Shown piece by piece: positions 1 to 8,228 of a stretch of 64,000 bases of DNA. The stretch is from Woronichinia naegeliana WA131 (lineage in GTDB: Bacteria > Cyanobacteriota > Cyanobacteriia > Cyanobacteriales > Microcystaceae), in contig CP073041.1 of assembly GCA_025370055.1 (NCBI GenBank), forward strand, positions 5,674,272 to 5,738,271. The letters are read 5' to 3'. Within the stretch, counting starts at the first letter, position 1. Each line of letters starts with the position of its first letter. A program made the translations under genes and the position numbers. The notes below the pieces were generated by a model. That model was not told where the DNA came from and searched no databases. It was given only the letters and a program-made list of their open reading frames with translations.

Positions 1-1268
1 CCGTTAACCAGATTATTAGATAGAACATAAACAAAATCCTGCATTCCTAGCAGTTGTTTACCATTAGTGACCAACGCTTTCAAATCAGTGAACTCAGTGC
101 CATCCACCAAACTGTTGTCCTTGGCACTATTAAACAGATCAATCATGTCTTGACGAGAGAGACTGCCATCGGTGGTTAGGTTACTGCTTAAACTGCTCAG
201 TTCTAGATCTTTAATATTTTGGCTGCACCAATCGGCTAAGGTTGTTACACTAAAACTACCGGAATTTGTATTATTTGCTTCATTACTTTCTGAGACTGTA
301 CTGCCACTATCAGCCTGGGCAAAGAGATAATAAGCTCCTTGATTTAAGCTACTGGCTAAGGTCAGGGAGACGGAACGATTGGTATTCGCTCCTGCTGCTA
401 GGCTAGAAACGGTATCCGTTCCAAGAACTGTATCAGCCCCATCTAAAAGAGTATCCGTAGAAAGATAGAATTTAGTTAAATTGGAGGCCGCAGAGGCATT
501 ACCGAGATTCGCGATATTATAGTTCAGACTTAAAGATGTTCCACCAACAAGAACACTACTGGGGGCGATCGCATTAATGGTTAGATCGGCCTTGGCAGCG
601 GCATTAATCGTAATGGCTTTGCTAATTAAATTATTACTTTCGTTCGATTCAATAACTTGATTATTACCATCGGCCTTGGCAAAAAGATAATAATTGCCTG
701 GGGCTAAACTACTATTGACCGTCGCTGAAAAGCTAATATTTTTAGATTTACCTGTGGATAAGGAACTAACGGCACTGCTTCCTATGAGGGTATCGGCAGC
801 GTCCAAGCTATTATCGGTGGAAAGATAGAATTGCGTATTATTCGAGGCGGCGGTTGCATTACCTTGATTATTGACTGTATAACTAACGCTAAGCGTGCTA
901 CCCGCATTGACCGAGGACGAGGAAGAGAGAGAACTGATCATTAAGTCAGGAATACTGTTGGCGGCGGGTGCTTTGACTTGAACATTCGCACCAATAGACT
1001 GAGCAGAAAGACCTGTGATACTATCTGCTGAGTTGAGATTCCTAGGACTGCTACCTGGCACACTCTGATCTGAACCGAAACGATCCAATCGATTATGCAC
1101 ACTGACGCTTGTAGGAGCGACGAACTCACCTAAGTTATCTCTTTGCCCACCATTCAGCACTAACTCAGATTTGGAGTGAATACCCTGTAAGGTATCTTTC
1201 CAAAGAGAGAGACTATCTTCAAGACTGGCGAAGGAAGAAACAATGGGAGAAGTCGATTCAGTGAACAT
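1..1268 (-). CDS. CARDB-repeat surface/secreted protein, N-terminal part (runs off window)
   Basis: An open frame of 422 codons starts at ATG 1268 and continues past base 1 without a stop, so the C-terminus is missing. There is no obvious N-terminal signal peptide. After about 100 Ser/Asn-rich residues come two tandem CARDB-type adhesion repeats of about 110 residues each (roughly 105-215 and 220-325). Both contain the pattern FYLSTD..LD.ADT.. followed by YYLFA.AD and a SNE.NN end. A segment of about 80 residues rich in Asp, Leu and Ser follows and I do not recognise it. CARDB domains are extracellular beta-sandwich modules, and cyanobacterial proteins of this make-up usually end in protease or RTX domains. 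Whether that holds here cannot be seen. Secretion is inferred. Confidence 0.8.
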   Translation of the reverse strand, partial: MFTESTSPIVSSFASLEDSLSLWKDTLQGIHSKSELVLNGGQRDNLGEFVAPTSVSVHNRLDRFGSDQSVPGSSPRNLNSADSITGLSAQSIGANVQVKAPAANSIPDLMISSLSSSSSVNAGSTLSVSYTVNNQGNATAASNNTQFYLSTDNSLDAADTLIGSSAVSSLSTGKSKNISFSATVNSSLAPGNYYLFAKADGNNQVIESNESNNLISKAITINAAAKADLTINAIAPSSVLVGGTSLSLNYNIANLGNASAASNLTKFYLSTDTLLDGADTVLGTDTVSSLAAGANTNRSVSLTLASSLNQGAYYLFAQADSGSTVSESNEANNTNSGSFSVTTLADWCSQNIKDLELSSLSSNLTTDGSLSRQDMIDLFNSAKDNSLVDGTEFTDLKALVTNGKQLLGMQDFVYVLSNNLVN

Positions 1269-1853
1269 AATTTTAACCCTTTAACTTTTTAAGTAGCTCC
1301 TAGAAACAGTGTCAAATCATCTTATATTTTAATCTGACAGGTGAAGATCAGAGATAAAGCCGTCGTTGTGTTTGAGATTAATTAGCAATCTTGGTAAATT
1401 TTTTAAGTAGCGTGTAATATTGTTACTGTTATGTATATCTTTGTTTGTAAAAGGTATTTTGAAGGGAATTGCCGGTTGAGAAATAATGTAAAAAAATAAC
1501 CCTATCCTTGATCATAGAAATAATAGGTAAGTGCTTCAAAACGTCATCCTAAAGTCAACTTCATTCGGTACACTTAAGTTTTATCACGGTCTATTAGCAG
1601 AAACCGACTGTAGGTTCCCGTAATTTTTTCTCGTTTTTCTAGAAATACTCCGTATTTTTCCTGAGCCACCCTCAAAAAGTTGCTAATCTACGTTTTTGGA
1701 TCATCTATTTTTTGATCTCAATGGTTCAGTAAATAAGCTTAATACAAACTGTAAATTCCCGTAATTTCCACTATTTTTTCTAGGGATACTCCGTATTTTC
1801 CTTGATTGATGGCGATCGCTGTATTCCTTTGAAACTGAATGCCCTTGATCAGC
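1269..1853. other. Gene-free stretch with a diverged direct repeat
   Basis: No convincing open frame on either strand. It contains the upstream region of the CARDB gene and the two-copy repeat listed separately. The sequence is AT-rich and shows no recognised RNA gene. Confidence 0.6.
1607..1806. repeat. 59-bp imperfect direct repeat (1607-1665 and 1748-1806)
   Basis: Two copies share the blocks TTCCCGTAATTT, TTTTTCTAG and ATACTCCGTATTTT in the same order and spacing, with a small number of substitutions. They are separated by about 80 bp of unrelated sequence upstream of the divergent CARDB gene. They could be paired protein-binding sites, or fragments of a small repeat family. Confidence 0.6.
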
Positions 1854-1899
1854 GGGTAGTGATTCGATAGTAGTGGTGGCAGCTTAAGCCTTTGCTCAG

Positions 1900-2053
1900 T
1901 AGCTAGACAAAATTAATTACATAGTTGGTTCCAACTTCTCTTAAGATTTTTTCCAGACATTCTACAAAAGTTTTCCAGTCTTTGTAAGCGTCTAGGGGGA
2001 GCCACTCATACTTGATGAACCGCCATAAAATTTCAATGAGATTCAACTCTGTG
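1900..2053 (-). pseudogene. IS630-family transposase, C-terminal fragment
   Basis: About 48 residues contain the typical IS630/Tc1 tail: ELNLIEILWRFIKYEW (the glutamate of the DDE triad lies here) followed by a VINF ending and a stop near 1900. Homology stops abruptly at about 2053, where the IS1 sequence begins on the other strand. The N-terminal two thirds are absent, so it cannot be functional. Confidence 0.75.
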
Positions 2054-2745
2054 GCTCTTATCACACTATTAAGAATGGTTCCGCCCATCATGGTAAGCCC
2101 AAAAATCTATGTAAAGACTGTGGTCGCCAGTTTGTTATTAACTCTAGTCAGAAGAGAGTTTCAGAACAGACAAAACCATTAATTAATAGGCTCCTACTAG
2201 AGCGAATTTCTCTACGGGGAATTGAAAGAGTCACAGGAGTAAGTTGGTCATGGTTACAGAATTATGTTAATGATAAATTTGCTGCGGTACCTCGTCAGAT
2301 AAGCGTTTCAGAAAAAGCGCGAGGAAAATTGACTATCGAATGTGATGAGCTTTGGTCATTTGTTTTCTCCAAAGAAAATAAGTTTTATGTCTGGTTAGCT
2401 ATAGACAGAACAACAAGAGACATTGTTGGTTGTTATATTGGGGACAGAAGCCGTGCATCAGCCAAAAAACTTTGGGCAAGTTTGCCTGCTGTTTACCGAC
2501 AATGTGCCGTTGCTTACACGGATTTTTGGGTATCTTATGAGAAAGTTATTCCCAGTAAACGTCATCGAGCAGTCGGTAAAGAGACGGGACAAACTAATCA
2601 TGTTGAAAGATTAAATAATACCTTTCGACAACGAATCTCTCGACTGGTGCGAAAAAGCCTCTCTTTTTCCAAAAATGTGGAAAATCATATTGGGGCAATT
2701 TGGTACTTTATACACGACTACAATGCCCAATTAGCAAAGGCTTAA
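2050..2745 (+). pseudogene. IS1-family transposase (InsAB-type single frame), 5'-truncated
   Basis: A continuous frame from 2050 encodes the InsA-like zinc-ribbon/HTH part (CGSYHTIKNGS, then CKDCGRQF). The InsB-like catalytic part follows (ECDELWSF, YTDFWVSY, and a final HVERLNNTFRQR block). The family normally has five to ten more N-terminal residues with the first CPxC. These are replaced by the IS630 fragment, and no start codon exists in frame before TTG 2329. InsA and InsB are in one frame, without the ribosomal frameshift of E. coli IS1. Probably inactive. Confidence 0.8.
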
Positions 2746-2897
2746 GCCGCCACCACTACTATCGAATCACTACCCAAATGGAAACTAGCTCAGACTCTAC
2801 TTGTGTGTACACACTTGGTCTATGGGGGGAAGTCCGTTTTGCTTGAGGGAATACATCTTATATCTCAATGGCGATTGCCTTATCTTTTATTTCGAGT

Positions 2898-2915
2898 TTT
2901 GTAAAGTAATGTAAC
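2898..2915 (-). promoter_or_regulatory. HLR1 box (RpaB-binding motif) upstream of chlP
   Basis: On the minus strand the sequence reads GTTACATT-AC-TTTACAAA. This fits the published HLR1 consensus (G/T)TTACA(T/A)(T/A)NN(G/T)TTACA(T/A)(T/A) at every fixed position. It lies about 125 bp before the chlP start. RpaB controls high-light and photosystem genes through such boxes, so light control of chlP is inferred. Confidence 0.6.
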
Positions 2916-3040
2916 AAAGTTGTTAAGCTCTATTGCAATGTCAACAAAAGAGGCGCGATCACCTTTCTTTCCACTAGAAAGCTGTGATACCATGCGATTC
3001 GTACTCACTTACGATTTTAAGAGAATTTAGGAGAAAGACT

Positions 3041-4264
3041 TTGGTACTACGGGTAGCAGTTGTCGGAGGAGGCCCCGCTGGTTCTTCCGCAGCCGAAATT
3101 TTAGTCAAAGCGGGAATTGAAACCTACCTGTTTGAGCGCAAACTAGACAACGCCAAACCCTGCGGTGGTGCTATTCCCCTCTGTATGGTCAGTGAGTTCG
3201 AGCTTCCTCCTGAGATTATTGACCGTCAGGTTCGGAAAATGAAGATGATCTCGCCTTCCAATATTGAGGTAAATATCGGTCAAACCCTCAATCCTGATGA
3301 GTATATTGGAATGTGCCGTCGGGAAGTTTTAGATGGGTTTCTCCGCGATCGCGCTGAAAAGCTAGGCACGAAGGTGATTAATGGCACGGTCTATAAGCTC
3401 GATATTCCTAGCAACGATACGGCTCCCTATACCTTGCACTATGCGGATCACAGCAATGGTTCTGCCGATGGAGAAATGAAGTCTCTGAAGGTAGATTTGG
3501 TGATCGGTGCGGATGGGGCTAATTCTCGTATTGCTAAGGCCATTGATGCGGGTGACTATAATTATGCGATCGCTTTCCAGGAACGCATTCGTTTACCGGA
3601 AGACAAGATGGCCTACTACGAAGACCTAGCTGAAATGTATGTCGGTGATGATGTTTCTCCTGACTTTTACGCTTGGGTTTTCCCCAAATACGACCACGTT
3701 GCGGTGGGTACGGGAACCATGAAGGTCAACAAGGCAAAAATCAAAGACCTCCAGCGTGGTATCCGTGAGCGGGCAGCCAAAAAACTAGAAGGTGGCCAAA
3801 TCATCAAGGTTGAAGCCCATCCTATCCCCGAACATCCCCGTCCTCGTCGAGTAGTGGGTCGTGTGGCTCTGGTGGGTGATGCGGCGGGAACTGTCACCAA
3901 GTCTTCGGGTGAGGGCATTTATTTTGCGGCAAAATCAGCGCGGATGTGTGCGGAAACGGTTGTCGCTACCAGTAATAATGGTCAACGGATTCCGACGGAA
4001 GCTGATCTCAAAACCTATATCAAGGAATGGGATAAGCGGTATGGCATCACCTATCTGGTGTTAGACATTCTGCAACGGGTTTTCTATCGCACCGATGCGA
4101 CCCGCGAGGCGTTTGTGGAAATGTGTGCCGATATTGATGTTCAACGTTTAACGTTTGACAGTTATCTGTATAAAACGGTTGTGCCAGCTAATCCGTTGGT
4201 GCAAATGAAGATTACAGCGAAAACGATTGGGAGTTTGTTACGCGGCAATGCGTTAGCTCCCTAA
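3041..4264 (+). CDS. chlP: Geranylgeranyl diphosphate/geranylgeranyl-chlorophyll reductase
   Basis: ChlP is an FAD/NADPH-dependent reductase. It saturates three double bonds of the geranylgeranyl chain, giving phytol for chlorophyll a and tocopherol, at the thylakoid membrane. The N-terminus shows the Rossmann dinucleotide fold (VAVVGGGPAGSSAAE), then the family-specific ERKLDNAKPCGGAIP, and a second flavin motif (VALVGDAAG) near residue 280. The length of 407 aa is normal. I chose TTG 3041 because AGGAG lies 7 bp upstream and the protein then begins at the fold, as in Synechocystis. An earlier in-frame start at 2984 would add 19 unrelated residues. An HLR1 box lies upstream and a terminator follows. 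Confidence 0.95.
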   Translation: MVLRVAVVGGGPAGSSAAEILVKAGIETYLFERKLDNAKPCGGAIPLCMVSEFELPPEIIDRQVRKMKMISPSNIEVNIGQTLNPDEYIGMCRREVLDGFLRDRAEKLGTKVINGTVYKLDIPSNDTAPYTLHYADHSNGSADGEMKSLKVDLVIGADGANSRIAKAIDAGDYNYAIAFQERIRLPEDKMAYYEDLAEMYVGDDVSPDFYAWVFPKYDHVAVGTGTMKVNKAKIKDLQRGIRERAAKKLEGGQIIKVEAHPIPEHPRPRRVVGRVALVGDAAGTVTKSSGEGIYFAAKSARMCAETVVATSNNGQRIPTEADLKTYIKEWDKRYGITYLVLDILQRVFYRTDATREAFVEMCADIDVQRLTFDSYLYKTVVPANPLVQMKITAKTIGSLLRGNALAP

Positions 4265-4291
4265 TTAGTTAATTTTCGGTAAGATGGAAGG

Positions 4292-4315
4292 GTGGGTTTC
4301 GGCCCACTCTTTTTG
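4292..4315 (+). terminator. Rho-independent terminator of chlP
   Basis: A short hairpin GTGGG-TTTCGG-CCCAC is followed directly by TCTTTTT, 27 bp after the chlP stop codon. A closely related hairpin follows the toxin gene at 5360. Confidence 0.65.
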
Positions 4316-4431
4316 ATAAAATTCTAATCTTCTTATCTGTCTTATTTATTTTGATGAAACCTTAGAAGATTTTAAGGATTATTTGTAACCTAGCTTTTTG
4401 TATTTTTAAAAATTTATAAGGAGAATTAATT

Positions 4432-4680
4432 ATGTCTCAAACTATTGGACAAAATTTTTTACAAGATAGTGAAAATTTCTCTGAATTGGAGTTATTATCA
4501 TTACTTTCTAAGTTACCTAATTCATTAAAATTAGAAATTTTACATTACACAGAATTTTTAGTGAATAAATGCTCCGAAAATGATAGTACAAAAAAGCGTA
4601 AGGCTGGTTTACTAAAAGGAAAAATTTGGATGTCAGATGACTTTGATGATCCTTTAGAAGAATTTGAGGAGTATATGTAA
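4432..4680 (+). CDS. DUF2281-type antitoxin
   Basis: This is an 82-aa acidic protein. Its middle section (LLSKLPNSLKLEILHYTEFLV, split here as a helix pair) is typical of DUF2281 antitoxins. The Asp/Glu-rich tail after KRKAGLLKGKIWMSDDFD is the part that usually wraps the toxin. AAGGAG lies 8 bp before the ATG. It ends 1 bp before the PIN toxin gene, the standard antitoxin-first order. Such antitoxins neutralise the cognate VapC-like RNase and usually repress their own promoter. AT-rich compared with chlP, as expected of a mobile toxin-antitoxin pair. Confidence 0.8.
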   Translation: MSQTIGQNFLQDSENFSELELLSLLSKLPNSLKLEILHYTEFLVNKCSENDSTKKRKAGLLKGKIWMSDDFDDPLEEFEEYM

Positions 4681-4681
4681 T

Positions 4682-5065
4682 ATGAAATTTTTACTAGACA
4701 CTCATGTTATGCTTTGGTTTTTAAATGATGATGCAAAATTAGCACCAGAAGTTCGAGATAAAATTGAAAAGTGTAATCAAGTTTTTGTTAGTATTATTTC
4801 TCTTTGGGAAGTTGCCATAAAACTTAATATTGGTAAGCTAAAGCTAAAGTTAGATTTTCGAGATTTATCTAAGGCTTTAGATGATTCAAATATTATAATA
4901 TTAAATGTTATTGTGAGTGATTTTTCCGCTTATATTAATTTGCCTTTACATCATAAAGACCCATTTGATCGAATTTTGATTTCTCAAGCGATTAACCGTT
5001 CTATGACACTGGTAAGCCAAGATTCTATATTTAATCAGTATCCTGTTAAACTATTAGAGTTATAA
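4682..5065 (+). CDS. PIN-domain toxin, VapC-like RNase
   Basis: A 127-aa PIN domain. Acidic active-site residues are visible: D6 in LLDTHV, a glutamate near residue 43 in SLWEVAIK, an aspartate near 93 in KDPFDRIL, and the last in LVSQD. PIN toxins cleave RNA, often tRNA, with Mg2+. The LDTH.xLW start places it with the cyanobacterial DUF2281-partnered subgroup. I chose ATG 4682 over an upstream TTG because it leaves a 1-bp gap after the antitoxin stop and starts at the PIN fold. The gene appears intact. Confidence 0.85.
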   Translation: MKFLLDTHVMLWFLNDDAKLAPEVRDKIEKCNQVFVSIISLWEVAIKLNIGKLKLKLDFRDLSKALDDSNIIILNVIVSDFSAYINLPLHHKDPFDRILISQAINRSMTLVSQDSIFNQYPVKLLEL

Positions 5066-5410
5066 AAAAGCTAAAATTTTTACTTTTTGTTGTATGATTT
5101 TTGAGGGGAAACTAAACAAGTATAACTCACCCGAAGACTAACTCCCTTTATACAGATTTTTTTATCGGAGCTTAACAATGCAATTTTTGTAAACGCTTTT
5201 TTTACGAAGTGGCTAACACGGAAATAGAAATCTGTGTTGATGATAAAGATAAATATCCTGTGCGCCATAATACTTATTGGAATATTTATTGTTCACGAAA
5301 AGAAAATTCCTGATTCACTTTATGATTGCATATTCGTGAATTTTGGGTAAAATGGAATGGTGGGTCTCGGCTCACTTATTATTTTTATTTTCTTTCTAAA
5401 TCTTTAAATT
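5066..5410. other. Gene-poor spacer with a terminator-like hairpin
   Basis: No gene supported. On the plus strand, 5210-5313 reads as about 34 codons of coding-like sequence (VANTEIEICVDDKDKYPV...), possibly a decayed end of a gene. At 5360-5375 the hairpin GTGGG-TCTCGG-CTCAC, followed by an AT-rich tract, resembles the one after chlP. Confidence 0.45.
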
Positions 5411-6790
5411 ATGCGAATTAAGCCGAAAGATATTGAAATTGATCCTAACCTTCCTAAGTATCCTTTTGATAACGATCTGTTAGACCGCGAGGAAGAAATC
5501 GAAAATTTAACTCAGATTATTTGCAAGCTTGAAGCGCCTTTAGTCTTAGCGGTTAATGCTCCCTGGGGGACAGGAAAAACCACGTTTATTCGGCTGTGGT
5601 GTGCTTATTTAGAACAACAAAGTTTAGATTTTATTTGTTTTAATGCTTGGGAAACCGATTTTGCAGAAGATCCCCTAATTGCTTTAATATCTAAATTAGA
5701 TAAATGGGTTACTAATAATGGAAAATCTCAGAATGCAAAATGGGATAAGTTTAAAAAAGATATATTACCTAAAATTCTAAAACGGTCTCTAATTGCAGGT
5801 GCAAAAGTGGCTACTGTTGGAGCTTTAGATATGGAAAAAGACTATGAAAAAATTATCGCTGATTTCTCAGGAGATATCACAGGAGATTTAATAGATAAAT
5901 TCAATGAAAAGTCTCAAGCAATTACACAATTCAAGGATGTAATTAAAAAAATTCTGGATAAATTACCAAAGGAACAAAAAAATCTAATTATCTTTATTGA
6001 TGAATTGGATCGCTGTCGTCCAACCTATGCAATTGAGTTACTAGAAAGAGTTAAACATTTATTCGATATTGAAAGATTAGTTTTTATTCTTTCTACTGAT
6101 CTAGGGCAACTTTCTCATAGTATTTGCGCTGTTTATGGAAATAATTTCGAGTCTAAAAAATATCTCAAACGTTTCATAGATTTAGATTATTCTTTAAAAG
6201 AACCTGATCTTAAGAAATATATTGATAGTCAATTTAAAACATTACAGATTAATACAAATTATTACGATCTTGTTGGTTTAACCCTCTGTATTACAAAAAT
6301 ATTTGGGTTTAAACTGAGAGATATTAATTTTTTAGTGACAAGAATGAAATTGCTATTTCTTCCTATGTCTTCAAATCAATTTGAACCAATATATATAACC
6401 CTCATTGCTCTAAAACATTCCAACGAATCTCTCTACCAAGAATACATACTCAATGCTGAAACATCAAATAAAATAATTACCTTGCTGATTGAAGGAGTAT
6501 CAAAAAATAAAGATTTACATTTTGATTCTGGAGTCCTAATTTCAATATTCTCATATTTCATAATTTTTGAAGAAAATCCACAACAAGAGAAAGAATTAGT
6601 TGATAAGTGCGAACTATTTTTGTTATCATTAAATAAAGAAAATAATAATAGCTATTATCACTCTGAAGAAATAGCTACTTATGTTGGTCGTCTAAGAAGC
6701 GAGTTACGCTGTTATACTCTTCGTCGTTACAATGTCATGAGAACAATCATCAGACATATTGAGTCATTGAATCGTATCAACATAAATTAA
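5411..6790 (+). CDS. KAP-family P-loop NTPase
   Basis: A 459-aa P-loop NTPase of the KAP type. Walker A (APWGTGKTTF) lies at residues 50-59. A conserved FNAWETD block follows near 76. Walker B and the following motif (LIIFIDELDRCRP) fall near 191-203, then RLVFILSTD as sensor. KAP NTPases often carry membrane helices inserted in the domain. Here only a short segment near 130 could qualify. In bacteria they occur on mobile DNA and in defence islands, and the neighbouring toxin-antitoxin genes fit that setting. The partner and substrate are unknown. Very AT-rich relative to chlP. The start at 5411 has no clear ribosome-binding site. Confidence 0.8.
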   Translation: MRIKPKDIEIDPNLPKYPFDNDLLDREEEIENLTQIICKLEAPLVLAVNAPWGTGKTTFIRLWCAYLEQQSLDFICFNAWETDFAEDPLIALISKLDKWVTNNGKSQNAKWDKFKKDILPKILKRSLIAGAKVATVGALDMEKDYEKIIADFSGDITGDLIDKFNEKSQAITQFKDVIKKILDKLPKEQKNLIIFIDELDRCRPTYAIELLERVKHLFDIERLVFILSTDLGQLSHSICAVYGNNFESKKYLKRFIDLDYSLKEPDLKKYIDSQFKTLQINTNYYDLVGLTLCITKIFGFKLRDINFLVTRMKLLFLPMSSNQFEPIYITLIALKHSNESLYQEYILNAETSNKIITLLIEGVSKNKDLHFDSGVLISIFSYFIIFEENPQQEKELVDKCELFLLSLNKENNNSYYHSEEIATYVGRLRSELRCYTLRRYNVMRTIIRHIESLNRININ

Positions 6791-6920
6791 TTGAACTAAT
6801 TTGTAAAATTTAGGCGTAGGGTGAGCTAGAGAACCGTAACCCACCATAAAATTAATTTATACAATCGACCTTTAAAATAAACAAATGTAAAAAATCTTCA
6901 AGAAATTCGACAACATTAAA

Positions 6921-7133
6921 ATGTTTAACTGTCATATTTGCTATTCAGAAGAATCTCATACCGAATATGTTAACGAGATTTTTGAAATTGACAGACAGTT
7001 TCATCTAGTCGAAAATATTCCCGCAACCGTTTGTTCTCGTTGTGGTGAAGAAATCTTTAGCAATGAAACCACAGAAACTATTCGAGTTATGTTACACAGT
7101 CAACAAAAGCCCTTAAGGGCGATCAATAAATAA
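6921..7133 (+). CDS. YgiT/MqsA-type zinc-finger protein, probable orphan antitoxin
   Basis: A 70-aa protein with a CHIC pair near residue 4 and a CSRCGEE pair near residue 38. This is the zinc-ribbon of MqsA-like antitoxins; the C-terminal HTH of full MqsA is missing. In cyanobacteria such proteins usually follow a DUF4258-type toxin. No toxin gene is visible between it and the KAP gene, so it is probably an orphan or regulates something elsewhere. Confidence 0.7.
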   Translation: MFNCHICYSEESHTEYVNEIFEIDRQFHLVENIPATVCSRCGEEIFSNETTETIRVMLHSQQKPLRAINK

Positions 7134-7202
7134 ACAAAAACCCTTAAGAGCGATCGCAGTTGATGTTTTTGCCTATCCTGTCCAAATCTAAAATAAATTC
7201 AA

Positions 7203-7412
7203 ATGATCAAACTTTATACACAAATTGCTCTTACAGAAGATCTACCTAACTATGGACTAAAAAAAGGCGATACCGCTATGGTTATCGAACATTATCCAAT
7301 GCCTGAAGGCCAAGAAGACGGCTATAGCTTAGAAGGCTTTGATATTCCTATTTCAGGCATAACGTTGGAAGTTAAATCCTCCCAAATTCAACCCACAAAC
7401 TTTAATTTTTAA
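7203..7412 (+). CDS. DUF4926 domain protein
   Basis: A 69-aa protein. It matches the DUF4926 pattern: an N-terminal strand (ALTEDLPNYGLKKGD), then VIEHYP, a GYSLEGFD block and a hydrophobic C-terminal strand. The compact SH3-like fold is known but the function is not. Family members are often encoded next to another small protein in toxin-antitoxin-like pairs. Here the neighbour on each side is a small antitoxin-like gene and no typical partner is present. Confidence 0.7.
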   Translation: MIKLYTQIALTEDLPNYGLKKGDTAMVIEHYPMPEGQEDGYSLEGFDIPISGITLEVKSSQIQPTNFNF

Positions 7413-7428
7413 CCAATAAAACTACACC

Positions 7429-7736
7429 ATGAAAACTTATCCCACCTTTCAAGAAGCCCTAGATACCGTAGAATCCCTAACCATTGATGAACAAACCATG
7501 CTCATCGAAATTATCCAAAATCGTTTGAGACAACAACGACGACAAGAACTTATAGAAAATGTTACCCAATCCGAACAGGATATGCTCAGGGAAATTTTCA
7601 TCGCGGCCCAGTAGAAGATTTAATGATAGATTTAGAAGAAAATCAAAACCTCAAAAATTTAAGTCCTTTTACTTGTTCCCTACCCCGACCCTCGAATTTT
7701 GATCATTTCCTCCGAATTAGTTTTAGTAATTCCTAA
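7429..7736 (+). pseudogene. Antitoxin-like small protein broken by a one-base deletion
   Basis: Frame 1 gives 61 aa beginning MKTYPTFQEALDTVESL and stops at 7612. From 7581 the next frame supplies the expected family tail, YAQGNFHRGPVEDLMIDLEE. Restoring one T in the GGATATGC at 7578-7585 (to GGATTATGC) joins the two parts. The family is a common cyanobacterial antitoxin-like protein, usually followed by a RelE-like toxin. No such toxin follows. Downstream codons to 7736 and beyond look non-conserved. Confidence 0.65.
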
Positions 7737-8038
7737 ACTACCCAATCTAGCCGATAGTTTGCTCTATTTGACCTATCTTCAAGAAGCCGTTAATTACTTC
7801 CAATCGGAACACAAATAATACACTAAACTGGTACACAATTTGCCCACTTTAAGCCGCCACGATTTAAAGTGCATGGTGATTTTACTCAAAGCTCTATAAC
7901 AACGGACTTAAGCCCCTTGCCCCTATACGTTATAAGTTTAGAAACGGCTCACAGCCAAATCTCAACCATAATCATCAATCACTGACTTTTTCGGCTTAAA
8001 CTAGGAAGAAACTCAGTGTTTATTGCCAAACTATTACC
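7737..8038. other. Spacer with possible decayed coding sequence
   Basis: A frame from about 7689 to 7819 reads ILIISSELVLVIPKLPNLADSLLY... and ends at TAA 7817. It has no start codon of its own and I do not recognise it. It may be the remains of the partner gene of the broken antitoxin. Nothing else is supported. Confidence 0.35.
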
Positions 8039-8224
8039 ATGACTACCCATTTTATTACTGCTGAAATCGATCTCAATAATGCCACTATTCCCTTGCAACA
8101 GGCTATTAACGAAGAGTTGAGTAAACAGGGAGAACCCCTACGCTGGGCCATTACTGAAGTAAATACCATCACCCAAACGGCTCAGATTGAAGCCATTGTC
8201 ACCACTGGCCAAGTTCAATCCTAA
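8039..8224 (+). CDS. Small conserved-looking protein upstream of DUF3326
   Basis: A 61-aa protein (MTTHFITAEIDLNNATIP...) with a predicted alternating strand-helix-strand pattern and no signal or membrane segment. It ends 4 bp before the DUF3326 gene on the same strand, so the two are probably cotranscribed and translationally linked. I do not recognise the family, and no function can be read from it. Confidence 0.6.
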   Translation: MTTHFITAEIDLNNATIPLQQAINEELSKQGEPLRWAITEVNTITQTAQIEAIVTTGQVQS

Positions 8225-8228
8225 TTCA

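Larger units (their letters stand above)
1854..2775. mobile_element. Remnant IS1-family element carrying an IS630 fragment
   Basis: The two ends are a near-perfect inverted repeat of about 43 bp. The left end begins GGGTAGTGATTCGATAG at 1854, and the right end finishes with its complement at 2775. Between them lie a minus-strand IS630 C-terminal fragment and a plus-strand IS1 transposase that has lost its first codons. The left inverted copy includes the complement of the last IS1 codons, so it may be a piece of a second IS1 copy rather than a native left end. I see no target duplication in the flanks. Confidence 0.65.

Noticed and set aside
2984-3040. Longer chlP start at 2984
   Set aside because: Adds 19 residues unlike the family; TTG 3041 has a strong AGGAG at the right distance.
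5080-5268. Minus-strand 62-aa frame
   Set aside because: No family, no ribosome-binding site, and unusual composition. The plus strand looks more like coding debris.
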